DNA of 60,076 nt, taken from assembly GCA_905214525.1 (NCBI GenBank), contig CAJMMN010000013.1, positions 1-60,076 on the forward strand, read 5' to 3'. Source of the stretch: an uncultured bacterium. Lineage in GTDB: Bacteria > Actinomycetota > Coriobacteriia > Coriobacteriales > Coriobacteriaceae. Under the pieces are notes generated by a model. It saw only the letters and a list, made by a program, of their open reading frames with translations. It was not told the DNA's origin and searched no databases. This document shows positions 1 through 9,060 of this stretch, piece after piece. The position numbers were made by a program, and so were the translations under genes. Position 1 is the stretch's first letter; the number at the start of each line of letters is the position of its first letter.

Positions 1-1
1 G

Positions 2-55
2 CTGCGGAAACGCGGGGTCCGTTCAGGCTGTTGCGTTGAGATTGAAAATCAACCG
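2..55. repeat. Terminal inverted repeat, left copy
   Basis: Bases 2-55 are the exact reverse complement of bases 60023-60076, 54 bp without mismatch. No gene lies in the first 144 bases. It may be a dispersed repeat where an assembly stopped, or one of two inverted recombination sites. Confidence 0.9.
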
Positions 56-144
56 GTGCGAGCGGGTGAAATTTTGTCCGCACGGGCCCGTAAGCTTCTT
101 AGTAAGGTTAAGTGCCGGTTTATTCGGCCGTTAGGGGAGTTGCT

Positions 145-471
145 ATGTACGAGCCTTCACGTGTTCTTCTGTCGTTTCACATCGCAGGATTTCAATATGC
201 CGACGGCGCTTTGGTCCTAGGCGATCTTAAAGCGGGCGATAAACTGACGCTGTGTGCCGAGCACGATAATCCTCATGACCCCGAGGCAGTTGCGATCTAC
301 TATGGCAAGACCAAACTTGGCTACGTTCCAGGAAACGAGGTCGGCCCACTGTCCTTGATGATGTATTACGGCCACGAGGACGTATTTGAGGCCCGTGTGC
401 AACAGGTTGCCCCCGAGCGCAGCCCGTGGCATCAGGTGCGCGTTGGGCTCTATGTGGTGGATGCTCGCTAG
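145..471 (+). CDS. HIRAN domain protein
   Basis: A 108-residue protein that is almost entirely one HIRAN domain. FHIAGFQYADG (residues 11-21), the GDKLTL strand, DNPHDPEAVAI (41-51) and KLGYVPGNE (57-65) are the family landmarks. HIRAN domains of HLTF/Rad5-type proteins bind DNA 3' ends or altered DNA; in bacteria they also occur alone, as here, with unknown partners. An in-frame GTG at 112 is possible, but the ATG at 145 has AGGGGAG just upstream and starts directly before the domain. A very short charged protein and a metallophosphoesterase follow on the same strand. The family is clear; the cellular role is not. Confidence 0.8.
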   Translation: MYEPSRVLLSFHIAGFQYADGALVLGDLKAGDKLTLCAEHDNPHDPEAVAIYYGKTKLGYVPGNEVGPLSLMMYYGHEDVFEARVQQVAPERSPWHQVRVGLYVVDAR

Positions 472-489
472 TCGGCAATGGAGGCTGCC

Positions 490-666
490 ATGTTTGACGA
501 CGACCTGTTCGATTTGACGGACGATCCGTTTGAGTGGGATATGCTGCTCGATGACGATGAGCTGGAGCAGGATCGCAAAAAGCAAAAGGATAAGAACACC
601 CAGGATAAAGGTTCGAATAAAAAGGACAAGCGCCGCCGAGGTCTGTTCGGCGGGCTCTTTGGGTAA
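490..666 (+). CDS. Small charged hypothetical protein
   Basis: A 58-residue protein with a strongly acidic first half (DDDLFDLTDD, DDDELEQD), a lysine/arginine-rich middle and a GLFGGLFG tail. I recognise no domain. The ATG at 490 is preceded by GGAGG at good spacing, which is better than the ATG at 478. It begins 18 bases after the HIRAN gene and is probably co-transcribed with it. The split charge pattern suggests a disordered adaptor or nucleic-acid-associated peptide, but that is conjecture. Confidence 0.6.
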   Translation: MFDDDLFDLTDDPFEWDMLLDDDELEQDRKKQKDKNTQDKGSNKKDKRRRGLFGGLFG

Positions 667-732
667 CTGTCGCATCGCTGCGTCTGTATACTAGGCACGT
701 GTTAGACGCGTTGCGAAATGAGGACAGAGACG

Positions 733-1278
733 ATGATGTGGTTTACCGCCGACCTGCACCTGGGCGATACGAATATCTTGCACGATATGGATCGGCCGTT
801 TGATTCGGTCGAGAAGATGAACCGCAAGGTCATCGATGCCGTCAATGAGTGCGTGGCGGCGGACGACCGTCTCTATATCTTGGGAGACTTTACCTATCGT
901 TTGCCCCTGGCGGAGGCGATGCGCCTGCGCGAGCGTATCGAATGTCAGAACGTGACGCTCATCCGTGGTAACCATGACGGCGACTGGGAAGATCCCGACG
1001 TACCGCAGATTTGGGAAGACGTGCGCGATTACCTGGAGATTGCTCCCGGCTATGCCAAGGGCCATCGCCTGGTGTTGAGCCATTACCCCATGCTCAGCTG
1101 GAATGGCAAGGCGCGCGGCGCCATCATGCTGCACGGGCACATCCACAGCAGGGGAGACCGCACCAACGCGCGCAACCGCGATCGCGAGCGCCCTATCTTT
1201 CGCTACGATGTCGGTCTCGATGCCAACGAGTACAAGCCCGTAAGCCGTGACCAGATTCTTAGCTTCTTTGGGTTATAG
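733..1278 (+). CDS. Calcineurin-like metallophosphoesterase
   Basis: A 181-residue single-domain phosphoesterase. It has the dimetal site in order: DLHLG near the N-terminus, LGDFTYR, RGNHDGDW, LSHYPML and LHGHIHSRGD, so all five calcineurin-like motifs are intact. Such short proteins hydrolyse phosphomono- or diesters; the substrate cannot be read from sequence. GAGGA about 8 bases upstream supports the ATG at 733 rather than 718. It follows the HIRAN and small charged genes on the same strand and is followed by a long hairpin (1281-1329). Confidence 0.85.
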   Translation: MMWFTADLHLGDTNILHDMDRPFDSVEKMNRKVIDAVNECVAADDRLYILGDFTYRLPLAEAMRLRERIECQNVTLIRGNHDGDWEDPDVPQIWEDVRDYLEIAPGYAKGHRLVLSHYPMLSWNGKARGAIMLHGHIHSRGDRTNARNRDRERPIFRYDVGLDANEYKPVSRDQILSFFGL

Positions 1279-1280
1279 GG

Positions 1281-1329
1281 CGCCAGAGCCACCACAAAGG
1301 GGGCAGGCACCTTTGTGGTGGTTCTGGCG
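1281..1329. repeat. Long perfect-type hairpin
   Basis: Two 20-base arms (1281-1300 and 1310-1329) pair with a single G/T wobble around a 9-base loop. There is no immediate T-run, so it looks more like a palindromic interspersed element than a simple terminator, although it sits just after a stop codon. Confidence 0.7.
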
Positions 1330-1418
1330 TCGTCGCCGGCATTATGGCGGAGTCTTTTTTGTCCGTGCGGCGCGGTAGAGTGTAGGCGGTTGAAATTTGC
1401 GTCCATCGAGGAGCTGCC

Positions 1419-3176
1419 ATGAACGAGATCAAGTGCCCGCATTGCGGCGAAGTTTTTAAGGTCGATGCGTCCGGTTATGCGGATATCGTCAAGCAGGTGC
1501 GCGACGCCGAGTTCTCGCGCGACCTGGACGAGCGCGTGAAGGCGGTCCAGCGCGAGGGCGAGCAGGCGCTGGAGCTTGAGCGCTCGCGCTCGACGGCTGC
1601 CTTGCAAAAGGCAGAGTCTCAGCGCGACGCTCAGCTTGTCGAGCAGAAGAACGCTGCAGCCCAGCAGCTGGCGCAAGAACTCGCCAAGCGCGACGCTGAG
1701 CTTGCCGAGCTGCGCGCCAAGCTCGAAGGCGCTGCCGCAGAGCGCGAGAGTGCAAGTCAGCGCGCGGCGGTTGAGGCCCGTTCCGATGCTCAAAAGGAGA
1801 ATGCCGAGCTTCAGCGCGAGATCGACAATTTACGTGCGCAGTTGGAGCGCAAAGATGATGAAGCTAGGCTTGCCGAGGCGGCGGCACGCAATGCTGCTCA
1901 AAACGACCTGTCCGCGCGCGACGCTCAGATTGCCGAGCTGCAGGCCAGGCTCGCCGCGGCGGACAAGGCCCAGGAGATGGCGCTTGCCGCTGCCGCGGCA
2001 GAGTCGCAGCGTGAGCTCGATGCCGCTCGCAGCGAGGCCGAGCGCGCGCTTACTGACTATCGCGCGAAGGTGCAAGAGAAGTTTTCCGCCGCAAAGGCTC
2101 AGTCCGAGCAAGAGGCCGAGGGCCTGCGTGCCCAGCTGCGCGAGCAGGAACTGATGGCAAAAATGAACCTGTCAGAGGCGGTCGCCGCGGCGGAGCGAGA
2201 GCGCGATGAGGCACGTGCCAAACTGACGAGCGAGCTGGCGGTGCGCGATTCTCGCGAGGAGCAAGCCAAGGCGGCACACGAGCTCGAGCTTGCGCAGGCC
2301 AAGCGCGCGAGCGATGACCTGATTCGCTACAAGGATGAAGAGATTGAGCGCCTTAAGGACATGAAGGTTCGCCTGTCCACCAAGATGGTGGGCGAGTCGC
2401 TCGAGCAGCACTGCGAGACCGAGTTTAACCGTCTGCGCATGACGGCGTTTCCCAATGCGTACTTCGAGAAAGATAACGATGCATCCGAGGGCACCAAGGG
2501 AGACTTCATTTTCCGTGAGTGCGACGCGAGCGGCAACGAGGTCATTTCGATTATGTTCGAGATGAAAAACGAGAACGACGAGACCGCGACCAAGCATAAA
2601 AACGAGGACTTCTTTAAGAAACTCGATCACGATCGTCGCCAGAAAGGCTGTGAGTACGCGGTGCTCTGCACGCTGCTCGAGCCCGAGAGCGAGCTTTACA
2701 ACGCGGGAATCGTGGACGTGAGCTATCGCTACGAGAAGATGTATGTGATCCGCCCGCAGTTCTTCATTCCCATCATTACGCTGCTGCGCAATGCCGCCAT
2801 GGGTTCGCTTCGCTATAAGCAGGAGCTGGCGGAGTACAAGCAGCAGAATATCGATGTCACGAACTTCGAAGCCAAGATGGAGAAGTTCAAGAACGATTTC
2901 GGCCGCAACTACGAGATCGCGAGCCGCAAGTTCCAAACGGCAATCGATGAGATCGACAAGACGATTAGCCATCTGCAGAAAACCAAGGAGGCGTTGCTGT
3001 CCTCCGAGAACAATCTGCGCCTTGCCAACAAGAAAGCCGACGATCTTACCATTCGCAAGCTCACGTGGGGCAACAAGACCATGAAAGCAGCGTTTGACGA
3101 GGCACGCGGGGCTGCGGCAGAGACAAACGATGAGCCAGCCGAGGCGGATTCGTATGAGGTCGAGGATGCCGAGTAG
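1419..3176 (+). CDS. DUF2130 coiled-coil protein with nuclease-like core
   Basis: A 585-residue protein of the DUF2130 family. It opens with a CPHCG knuckle (residues 6-10). Residues ~20-330 are Glu/Ala/Arg-rich heptads predicted to form a very long coiled coil. The conserved globular block from about 335 contains GESLEQHCE, then KGDFIF and, about 17 residues later, FEMKNE. This Asp...Glu-x-Lys spacing is like a PD-(D/E)XK nuclease core, and the overall layout recalls RmuC. A second helical stretch follows, and the tail is acidic. ATG 1419 has GAGGAG upstream. Family assignment is firm; nuclease activity is an inference from the motif. Confidence 0.8.
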   Translation: MNEIKCPHCGEVFKVDASGYADIVKQVRDAEFSRDLDERVKAVQREGEQALELERSRSTAALQKAESQRDAQLVEQKNAAAQQLAQELAKRDAELAELRAKLEGAAAERESASQRAAVEARSDAQKENAELQREIDNLRAQLERKDDEARLAEAAARNAAQNDLSARDAQIAELQARLAAADKAQEMALAAAAAESQRELDAARSEAERALTDYRAKVQEKFSAAKAQSEQEAEGLRAQLREQELMAKMNLSEAVAAAERERDEARAKLTSELAVRDSREEQAKAAHELELAQAKRASDDLIRYKDEEIERLKDMKVRLSTKMVGESLEQHCETEFNRLRMTAFPNAYFEKDNDASEGTKGDFIFRECDASGNEVISIMFEMKNENDETATKHKNEDFFKKLDHDRRQKGCEYAVLCTLLEPESELYNAGIVDVSYRYEKMYVIRPQFFIPIITLLRNAAMGSLRYKQELAEYKQQNIDVTNFEAKMEKFKNDFGRNYEIASRKFQTAIDEIDKTISHLQKTKEALLSSENNLRLANKKADDLTIRKLTWGNKTMKAAFDEARGAAAETNDEPAEADSYEVEDAE

Positions 3177-3195
3177 GGGATAGCGTATCGCGCAA

Positions 3196-3235
3196 AAAGC
3201 GGGGCCGCTGGCGATGTTGCCAGCGGCCCCGCTTT
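3196..3235. terminator. Bidirectional terminator
   Basis: A 17-bp perfect stem (AAAGCGGGGCCGCTGGC and its complement) with a 6-base loop. It has an A-run on one side and T-rich sequence on the other, between the converging DUF2130 and DUF3516 helicase genes, so it can serve both strands. Confidence 0.85.
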
Positions 3236-3256
3236 GTTTCGTCCCATTGCGCCCGG

Positions 3257-5938
3257 CTAGTCCTCGAGCAGGTCCTCGATAAAGCCGACACGGTAGTTCT
3301 TGAAGATTACCTCGCCGCCGTCTTGCGTGGCGTCCAGATCGACATCGCCCATGATGCCAAAATCGTGGTCGCCATCCTCGTCAGCAAAGATCTGGTGCAC
3401 GTGCCATACGTGCGCGGTCTTCTCGTCGGACTCGTCGATGGAAAACATCGCGGCGCTGCGGGCATCTCCGTCGGTGAGGATTTCCTCGTGCTGCTCGTGG
3501 TAAGCGTCGAGTGCTTTTTGCCAGCGGATCTCGCTCATGCCCCAGTCGTCGTCGAGCTCGCCCAGGTCGCGAACGTGCTCGCGGGCGGCAAGGGTCACGC
3601 GGCGGAAGAGCGCGTTGCGCACCAACAGCGTGCAGCCGCGGCGGTCCGCCACGACCTCGTCGATGCCCTGCGGCGGCGCAGCATCGAGGGCTGCCGGGTT
3701 GCCGGCGTTCTCCCACTCGTCCACCAGGCTCGAGTCCACCGAGCGCACCACAAAGCCGAGCCACGAGATAATGTCGCGCAGACGCTCGTCGCGCTTCTCG
3801 ATGGGCACGGTGCGGTCGAGCGAACGGTAGGCCTCTGCCAGGTAACGCAGCAAAATGCCCTCGGAGCGGGCGATGCCGAGCTTTTGAATGTAACCCTTAA
3901 AATCGCTCGCGCTTTCCAGCATATCGCGCAGGACGCTTTTGGGAGAGAGCTGGTAGTCGTTTGCCCAGGGCACTTCCTGGCAGTACTTGTCGAAGGCGGC
4001 GTCGAGCAAGTCCTCGAGCGGTTTTTCGTAGGTGACATCCTGGATGCGCTCCAGGCGTTCCTCATATTCGACGCCGTCAGCCTTCATTTCGGCCATCGCG
4101 CGGTCGCGCGCTGCGCGCTCCTGAGCGCGCAACACCTGCTTGGGATCCTCGAGCGTTGCCTCGACCATCGAGATCAGGTCCATGGTATAGGTCTCGCTCT
4201 CGGGATCGAGCAGCTCCAACGCGGCAAGCAAAAACGGCGAGAGCGGCTGGTCGAGCGCAAAGTCCTCGGGCAGGTCGACCGTCAGTGCGTAGTCGATGTC
4301 CGGCGCGGCGTCAGCCGGAGCGTCGGGTGCGGGCGGCACCTCGGTGCGCACGACGACGCCGGAATCGATGAGCGTGGCGCAGATCTCGTCGGCACGAACC
4401 TCGAGCTTAGCCTTTTCCTCGGGGGTCTGCAGGCTCGTCTCGATGAGGTCGTGTACGCGGGCTCGGGCATCGCCACCCTGCTCGACCACGCTAATCACCA
4501 TGGAGTGCGTGATGCGCAGGCGCGGCTTGAGTGTCTCGGGCTGCGTCTCGATCAGGCGCTCGAACGTCTGCTTGTTCCAGGTGACAAAGCCCTCGGGGGC
4601 CTTCTTCTTTTTAATCTTGCGGAGCTTTTTGGGGTCGTCGCCCGCCTTGGCCATAAGCTTGGCATTCTCGATCTCGTGCTCGGGTGCCTCGGCGATGACC
4701 ATGCCCTCGGTATCGAAGCCCGAGCGGCCGGCACGACCGGCAATCTGATGGAACTCGCGGGCGCGCAGACGACGCATCTTGTAGCCATCGAACTTGGTGA
4801 GCGCGGTGAGCACCACGGTGTGGATGGGCACGTTGATACCGACGCCGAGCGTATCGGTGCCGCAGATGACGGGTAGCAGGCCCTGCTGCGCCAAGCGCTC
4901 GACCAGCAGGCGGTAGCGCGGCAACATGCCAGCATGGTGCACGCCGACGCCGCATCCGAGCAAGCGCTTGAGGATTTTGCCGAAGGCCGTCGAGAAGCTC
5001 GTGCCCTTGGCCGCCTCCTTGATGGCCTCGCGCTGCTCCTTGCTGGCAATGCCAAAATTGGCGAGCGACTGTGCCGTCGCAAGTGCGGCATCCTGGCTAA
5101 AGTGCACGATATAGAGTGGGGCCTCGTCGCGGCGTATGGCGAGCTCGACCGTGCCCTCGAGGGAGGTCGTCACATAGTCGTAACTCAGCGGAACAGGACG
5201 CGGGGCGTCGACGACCAAGTCGCAAGCAGCGCCGGTGTGCTCCTCGAGTGAGGCGGCGATGGCAGTGACATCGCCGAGCGTGGCGCTCATGAGCATGAAT
5301 TGCGTGTGAGGCAGGGTGAGCAGCGGCACCTGCCAGGCCCAACCGCGATCGGGGTCGGCAAAGTAGTGGAACTCGTCCATGGCGACGCAGCCAACATCGG
5401 CATCTTCGCCCTCGCGTAGTGCGTCGTTGGCGAGGATTTCTGCCGTACAGCAGATGACGGGCGCCTTGGTGTTGATATGCGTGTCGCCGGTGATCATACC
5501 GACGTTATCGCGGCCGAGCACCTGCACAAGGTCGAAAAACTTCTCGCTGACCAGAGCCTTGATGGGGGCCGTGTAATAGCAGCGTTTGCCCTGTGCCATG
5601 CCCATAAAGAGCATGCCCAGCGCGACAAGCGACTTGCCCGATCCGGTCGGCGTGCCCAGAATGACGTGATCGCCGGCGGCTAGATCCATGAGAGCCTCTT
5701 CTTGGTGATCCCACAGCTCAATACCGCGATCGCTCGTCCATTCAAAGAAGCGCTCGAAGGCCTGGTCGGGCGTGAGCCACGGTTCGGGCTCGCTGCCGTC
5801 CTCGGGCTCCCACCAGGTGGGGGAGAGCGCACCGAGTGAGCCGAATTCGGCTTCGGTTCCCGTGCCGCCCGAGAATGAGCTGGCGGCTCCGGCACCGGAG
5901 ACGGTGCTGGCGGCGATATCTGTCGTGGTCTGTGCCAT
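3257..5938 (-). CDS. DUF3516 Ski2-like DEAD/DEAH helicase
   Basis: An 893-residue superfamily 2 helicase. Motif I is GTPTGSGKS (residues 95-103), Ia is TAPIKALVSEKFF, II is DEFH (188-191) in MDEFHYF, III is MSATLGD, and motif VI is QIAGRAGRSGFDTEG near 395. The region after ~430 matches the DUF3516 extension of actinobacterial Ski2/Mtr4-like helicases. These act on RNA or DNA with NTP hydrolysis; the bacterial substrate is not established. The first ~50 residues are low-complexity. ATG 5938 is preceded by a purine-rich GAGAGAAAG. It stands alone, facing the DUF2130 gene across a shared terminator. Confidence 0.85.
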   Translation of the reverse strand: MAQTTTDIAASTVSGAGAASSFSGGTGTEAEFGSLGALSPTWWEPEDGSEPEPWLTPDQAFERFFEWTSDRGIELWDHQEEALMDLAAGDHVILGTPTGSGKSLVALGMLFMGMAQGKRCYYTAPIKALVSEKFFDLVQVLGRDNVGMITGDTHINTKAPVICCTAEILANDALREGEDADVGCVAMDEFHYFADPDRGWAWQVPLLTLPHTQFMLMSATLGDVTAIAASLEEHTGAACDLVVDAPRPVPLSYDYVTTSLEGTVELAIRRDEAPLYIVHFSQDAALATAQSLANFGIASKEQREAIKEAAKGTSFSTAFGKILKRLLGCGVGVHHAGMLPRYRLLVERLAQQGLLPVICGTDTLGVGINVPIHTVVLTALTKFDGYKMRRLRAREFHQIAGRAGRSGFDTEGMVIAEAPEHEIENAKLMAKAGDDPKKLRKIKKKKAPEGFVTWNKQTFERLIETQPETLKPRLRITHSMVISVVEQGGDARARVHDLIETSLQTPEEKAKLEVRADEICATLIDSGVVVRTEVPPAPDAPADAAPDIDYALTVDLPEDFALDQPLSPFLLAALELLDPESETYTMDLISMVEATLEDPKQVLRAQERAARDRAMAEMKADGVEYEERLERIQDVTYEKPLEDLLDAAFDKYCQEVPWANDYQLSPKSVLRDMLESASDFKGYIQKLGIARSEGILLRYLAEAYRSLDRTVPIEKRDERLRDIISWLGFVVRSVDSSLVDEWENAGNPAALDAAPPQGIDEVVADRRGCTLLVRNALFRRVTLAAREHVRDLGELDDDWGMSEIRWQKALDAYHEQHEEILTDGDARSAAMFSIDESDEKTAHVWHVHQIFADEDGDHDFGIMGDVDLDATQDGGEVIFKNYRVGFIEDLLED

Positions 5939-6061
5939 GTGTTTGCTTTCTCTCGCGATTGTCCGCCAACTATTATGGCGTAGCGTCGCATCGATGCGTT
6001 CGCAGGCAAGAAAATGCAGGAAATGGGCGTTCTGCCCAGCCGTTTAGTGTAGTCGCTAGCC

Positions 6062-6180
6062 AAGTGAGTAGACTTTTTGCGATATTGCGAGCACATGACT
6101 TTTGCGCAAGGGTTCTACCTGCGGTTTTATGTTTCGCTATGCGGGCTGTGCCTGGCTATTGCAAAAAAGTCTACTCACTT
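6062..6180. repeat. Large intergenic hairpin element
   Basis: Arms AAGTGAGTAGACTTTTTGC (6062-6080) and its complement (6161-6180, one extra A) enclose about 80 bases that also pair imperfectly. It lies in the 309-base gap between trmB (6248) and the helicase start (5938). I see no gene in that gap. It looks like a REP/BIME-type dispersed element. Confidence 0.7.
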
Positions 6181-6247
6181 AGGTTTGAGGGCCGTTCGCT
6201 GGCGCCAATTTGCGCTTGTTTGCCGACGCCGCGACCATCAGAAGCCC

Positions 6248-7087
6248 CTAGGACTCTTGCGGCAGGCGCTTCTTGCCTTTGCGGGCGCGGTTTCTAAAGT
6301 TCTCGACGGCCTCTTCCATGCCCAGAGGTACATAGGTAAGCTCATCGAGGTTTTCGGGCAGGTAGCAGGCAAGGCTTTGCTCCTGCGCGCGGCCCGCCGC
6401 GAGCTGTTCATTGCTGGGCTGCGCGCCGGGTGTGGCGCAAATGCCATAGACGACGGCACCCATCTCGCGCGTGCGGCATTCGTACTCGGTCTCGGGATGC
6501 TCGGGATGGTCGCGGCGGACGTCGTCACTTACCCAAAGCGTGTCGTAGCCTGCCGCGGCAAACTGTCCCAGGGCATAATCGCGCAATGGCTTGCTGTCGG
6601 TGCGCAGCGTGACGGTGGCGTCGGCTGCAAAGAGCGGGCGATAGAGCATTAGATGGTCGACATGGACGAGTCGTTTTTTGGCGTACTTGGCCTTGGGCTG
6701 CGGCGTGGGAAAGTTAATGGTAATGGCATCGAGCTCGCCTGCGGCAAACAGCTGCGGCAACGTTGCGGCGCCTCGGGGCAGGACGAGTGCGTTGGATAGC
6801 TCCTGCTCGCAGATTTTCTGTGCGGCATAGGCGATGCAGATGGGCTCCTGGTCCATGCCGATAAAGAACGTGTTTGGCTCGCGGGCCGCGCGCTCTACAA
6901 GGTACGTTCCCTTGCCACAACCAAGATCCAGATGAAGGTGTTCGAAAGGCTTGCTGCCTGCGGGCGCACAGGCCTCGCGCCAATCTCCGGCATAGGCCTC
7001 GGGGTTCGTCTCAATCGCATCGGCGTAGCGCTCCAGGCGCTCCTCGAGTACAAAGTTCTTAGGCGTGCGAACGTGGACGGCTCCCAT
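6248..7087 (-). CDS. trmB: tRNA (guanine-N7)-methyltransferase TrmB
   Basis: A 279-residue class I SAM methyltransferase. The SAM-binding DLGCGKG is at residues 54-60 and IGMDQEP marks the acidic ribose contact. The TrmB signature appears as NFPTPQPKAKYAKKRLV (125-141), a variant of the usual NFPDPWPKKRH..KRR. TrmB methylates G46 of tRNA in the cytoplasm. An N-terminal extension (1-50) and an arginine/lysine-rich C-terminus are present. ATG 7087 has AAGGAG upstream. A second methyltransferase lies 118 bases upstream on the same strand, perhaps in one transcript. The Asp-to-Thr and Trp-to-Gln changes in the signature are unusual but do not change the call. Confidence 0.8.
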   Translation of the reverse strand: MGAVHVRTPKNFVLEERLERYADAIETNPEAYAGDWREACAPAGSKPFEHLHLDLGCGKGTYLVERAAREPNTFFIGMDQEPICIAYAAQKICEQELSNALVLPRGAATLPQLFAAGELDAITINFPTPQPKAKYAKKRLVHVDHLMLYRPLFAADATVTLRTDSKPLRDYALGQFAAAGYDTLWVSDDVRRDHPEHPETEYECRTREMGAVVYGICATPGAQPSNEQLAAGRAQEQSLACYLPENLDELTYVPLGMEEAVENFRNRARKGKKRLPQES

Positions 7088-7205
7088 GAGGCTCCTTGGT
7101 CATAAATGCGAAACGCATGGCTGCGCGTTTCGGCAATGCGTTGGAAGAAGGTGGGCATAGCTTGCCCGAAAGTTGCGGTGCGGCTCGGCGGCAAGTCGCC
7201 GATGC

Positions 7206-8078
7206 CTACAGGCGCTTGAGAATCACGTAACGGTTGAGCTCGCCGCTGCGACCGTCGGCATGGAAGCGCTCAAGCTCGCGCACGGGGACCTCGCCGCTCT
7301 TGTAGAATGTGCGCACGCCGCGCACCAGGTCGGTGATCTGCTGATCGTCAAAGTGATGGCAATAGCGGTAGGCGTGGCGGTCGTTTTGCCAGCCAATGAG
7401 GTGGTCGCCGGCTTCAAACTGCGCGGAATCGTAACTTTCAAACGGCGGGGTGAGCTCGGCGCGGGCTTCGGCGCGAACGGCCTTGCGCGCCATGCGCTCG
7501 TCGTTCATAAACTCCCAAAAGCTGATGGCGATGATGCCGCCTGGGCGCGTCTGGCGCACCAGGGCGTCGAGCACGCGTACGCGGTACTCGCATGACGGCA
7601 CGTGGTGCATAAAGCCAAAGCAGACCGAGATGTCGGCGAGCGGGGCGTCGAAAAGCACGTCGGGTGTCTCGGCGGGGTTGAGCTTCATGAGGGCATCGAG
7701 TACGTCGAGTTCCTGGAAGTGCAGGTTGGGAATGCGCAGGGCGTGACCGTGCGCATCGATAGCCAAATCCTGACACGAGTCAACACCATAGAACTCAAAC
7801 GGGCAACTGGCATCTGCCGAGGGGTTTGCGCCGTCGACGCCCTTGGCGGCAAGTGCGCCGCCGGCGGCAAAGTTCTCGAATCGCATGTTGCCGCAGGCAA
7901 GATCGAAGACGCGGACGGGATGCTCGATCGTGGCGACGTCGAGCTGCTCGAGCGCTATGTCCATGGTGCGTACCCAGCCGGGCCACGGTGCCTGGCGCGT
8001 ATCGGAGAAGGAGGCGGAGTGCTCGCGATAGAACGTATTGTTGAGCTGAATGAGCGATGAGGCGAAATCGCGGTTCAC
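7206..8078 (-). CDS. Class I SAM-dependent methyltransferase
   Basis: A 290-residue methyltransferase with RVFDLACGNMRF as the SAM motif (residues ~56-67), FYGVDSC as the next acidic strand, and CFGFMHHVPS followed by RPGGIIAISFWEF typical of small-molecule methyltransferases. The substrate is unknown. The start is set at GTG 8078 because GGAGGG lies about 9 bases upstream; the frame is open to 8213 but the added 45 residues look unstructured. It precedes trmB on the same strand. The late region includes a conserved-looking HHFDDQQI segment of unknown role. Confidence 0.75.
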   Translation of the reverse strand: MNRDFASSLIQLNNTFYREHSASFSDTRQAPWPGWVRTMDIALEQLDVATIEHPVRVFDLACGNMRFENFAAGGALAAKGVDGANPSADASCPFEFYGVDSCQDLAIDAHGHALRIPNLHFQELDVLDALMKLNPAETPDVLFDAPLADISVCFGFMHHVPSCEYRVRVLDALVRQTRPGGIIAISFWEFMNDERMARKAVRAEARAELTPPFESYDSAQFEAGDHLIGWQNDRHAYRYCHHFDDQQITDLVRGVRTFYKSGEVPVRELERFHADGRSGELNRYVILKRL

Positions 8079-8346
8079 GGCGCGGAACTCCCTCCGTTGG
8101 CGGTGCGGAATAAACAGTACGACCATACTACCGTTAACGCCGCAACGGGGACAACCGAGCTGCGGGTCATTGCTTTGTTTGGACACATTTCCGCAGCTCA
8201 TATATGCCCGCAACCGCCGGTTGTCAAAAATCTCACTAGAATAGGTGGCATGCTTTTGGCGGTGGCGGATAGATTTTTAACTGTGCAAGGCGCCTTAAGA
8301 ACAAAAACGGTCCGGCGGCACGGCTGGCAAAAGCATAGGAGGAACC

Positions 8347-9060
8347 ATGAATGTAGAAACTGCGCAGCGGCTCGCCGACCTTCGTCGCAGCAAGGGTTTT
8401 AGCCAAGAAGGGCTGGCGCGAAAGCTGGGGCTGTCGCGCCAGGCGGTCAGTAAATGGGAGCGTGCGGAGAGCTCGCCCGATACCGAGAACCTGATCTCGC
8501 TCGCAAAACTCTATGGCGTGAGTTTGGACGAGCTCCTTAATCCGAGCGATGAGATCGAGGACGATATCGAGTTTGAGAACGAGGACCGCGCCCGTCAGCG
8601 CGAGGCCGAGGCAGCGGAGCGCGCCCGTACCCATGAGGCAGCGGCACGTGCTACCGAGGCGGCAACACAGGCGAGTGATGCCGCCGCCAAGGCGGCGCAA
8701 GCGGCAAGCTGGAGTGCGCAGGCCGCCAATGCCGCTACGGCGCAGGTGACGAGTGGCGGCGCAGCTGGCTCGACTCCGGTGAAAGGTCCGTTCCAGTCGT
8801 TTCCGTATTGGGCCGTGTGCTGGCTGCTGTTCTTTTTGCTGATGTTCCTGTTTGGTGGCTCCTTTGCCGCGCTGATCTTCTTTACAATCCCCATCTATCA
8901 CTGGGTGGCGCGTGCGCTCGATGGCGATTGGGCACGCGGGGATATTCAGGTTGGTCCGGCGCCGGAGGCGGCTAAGGCTCAGGATGTTTCCGCTGCGGTT
9001 GATACTGACGTGGCTTCCTCGACCGCCGCTGAGCCGAGCGCCAAAGAAGGTGATGAATGA
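8347..9060 (+). CDS. Membrane-anchored XRE-family HTH regulator
   Basis: A 237-residue protein with an HTH_3 domain at residues 1-66 (GFSQEGLARKLGLSRQAVSKWE is the recognition region). An Ala/Glu-rich helical linker (~75-140) follows, then one or two hydrophobic segments (~155-190) and an acidic tail. It is therefore a DNA-binding protein tethered to the inner membrane. AGGAGGAACC precedes the ATG. The stop overlaps the ATG of the next gene, a DUF4097 protein, so the two are translationally coupled. The pair looks like a sensor and its regulator for the cell envelope. The signal and target genes cannot be read from sequence. Confidence 0.85.
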   Translation: MNVETAQRLADLRRSKGFSQEGLARKLGLSRQAVSKWERAESSPDTENLISLAKLYGVSLDELLNPSDEIEDDIEFENEDRARQREAEAAERARTHEAAARATEAATQASDAAAKAAQAASWSAQAANAATAQVTSGGAAGSTPVKGPFQSFPYWAVCWLLFFLLMFLFGGSFAALIFFTIPIYHWVARALDGDWARGDIQVGPAPEAAKAQDVSAAVDTDVASSTAAEPSAKEGDE

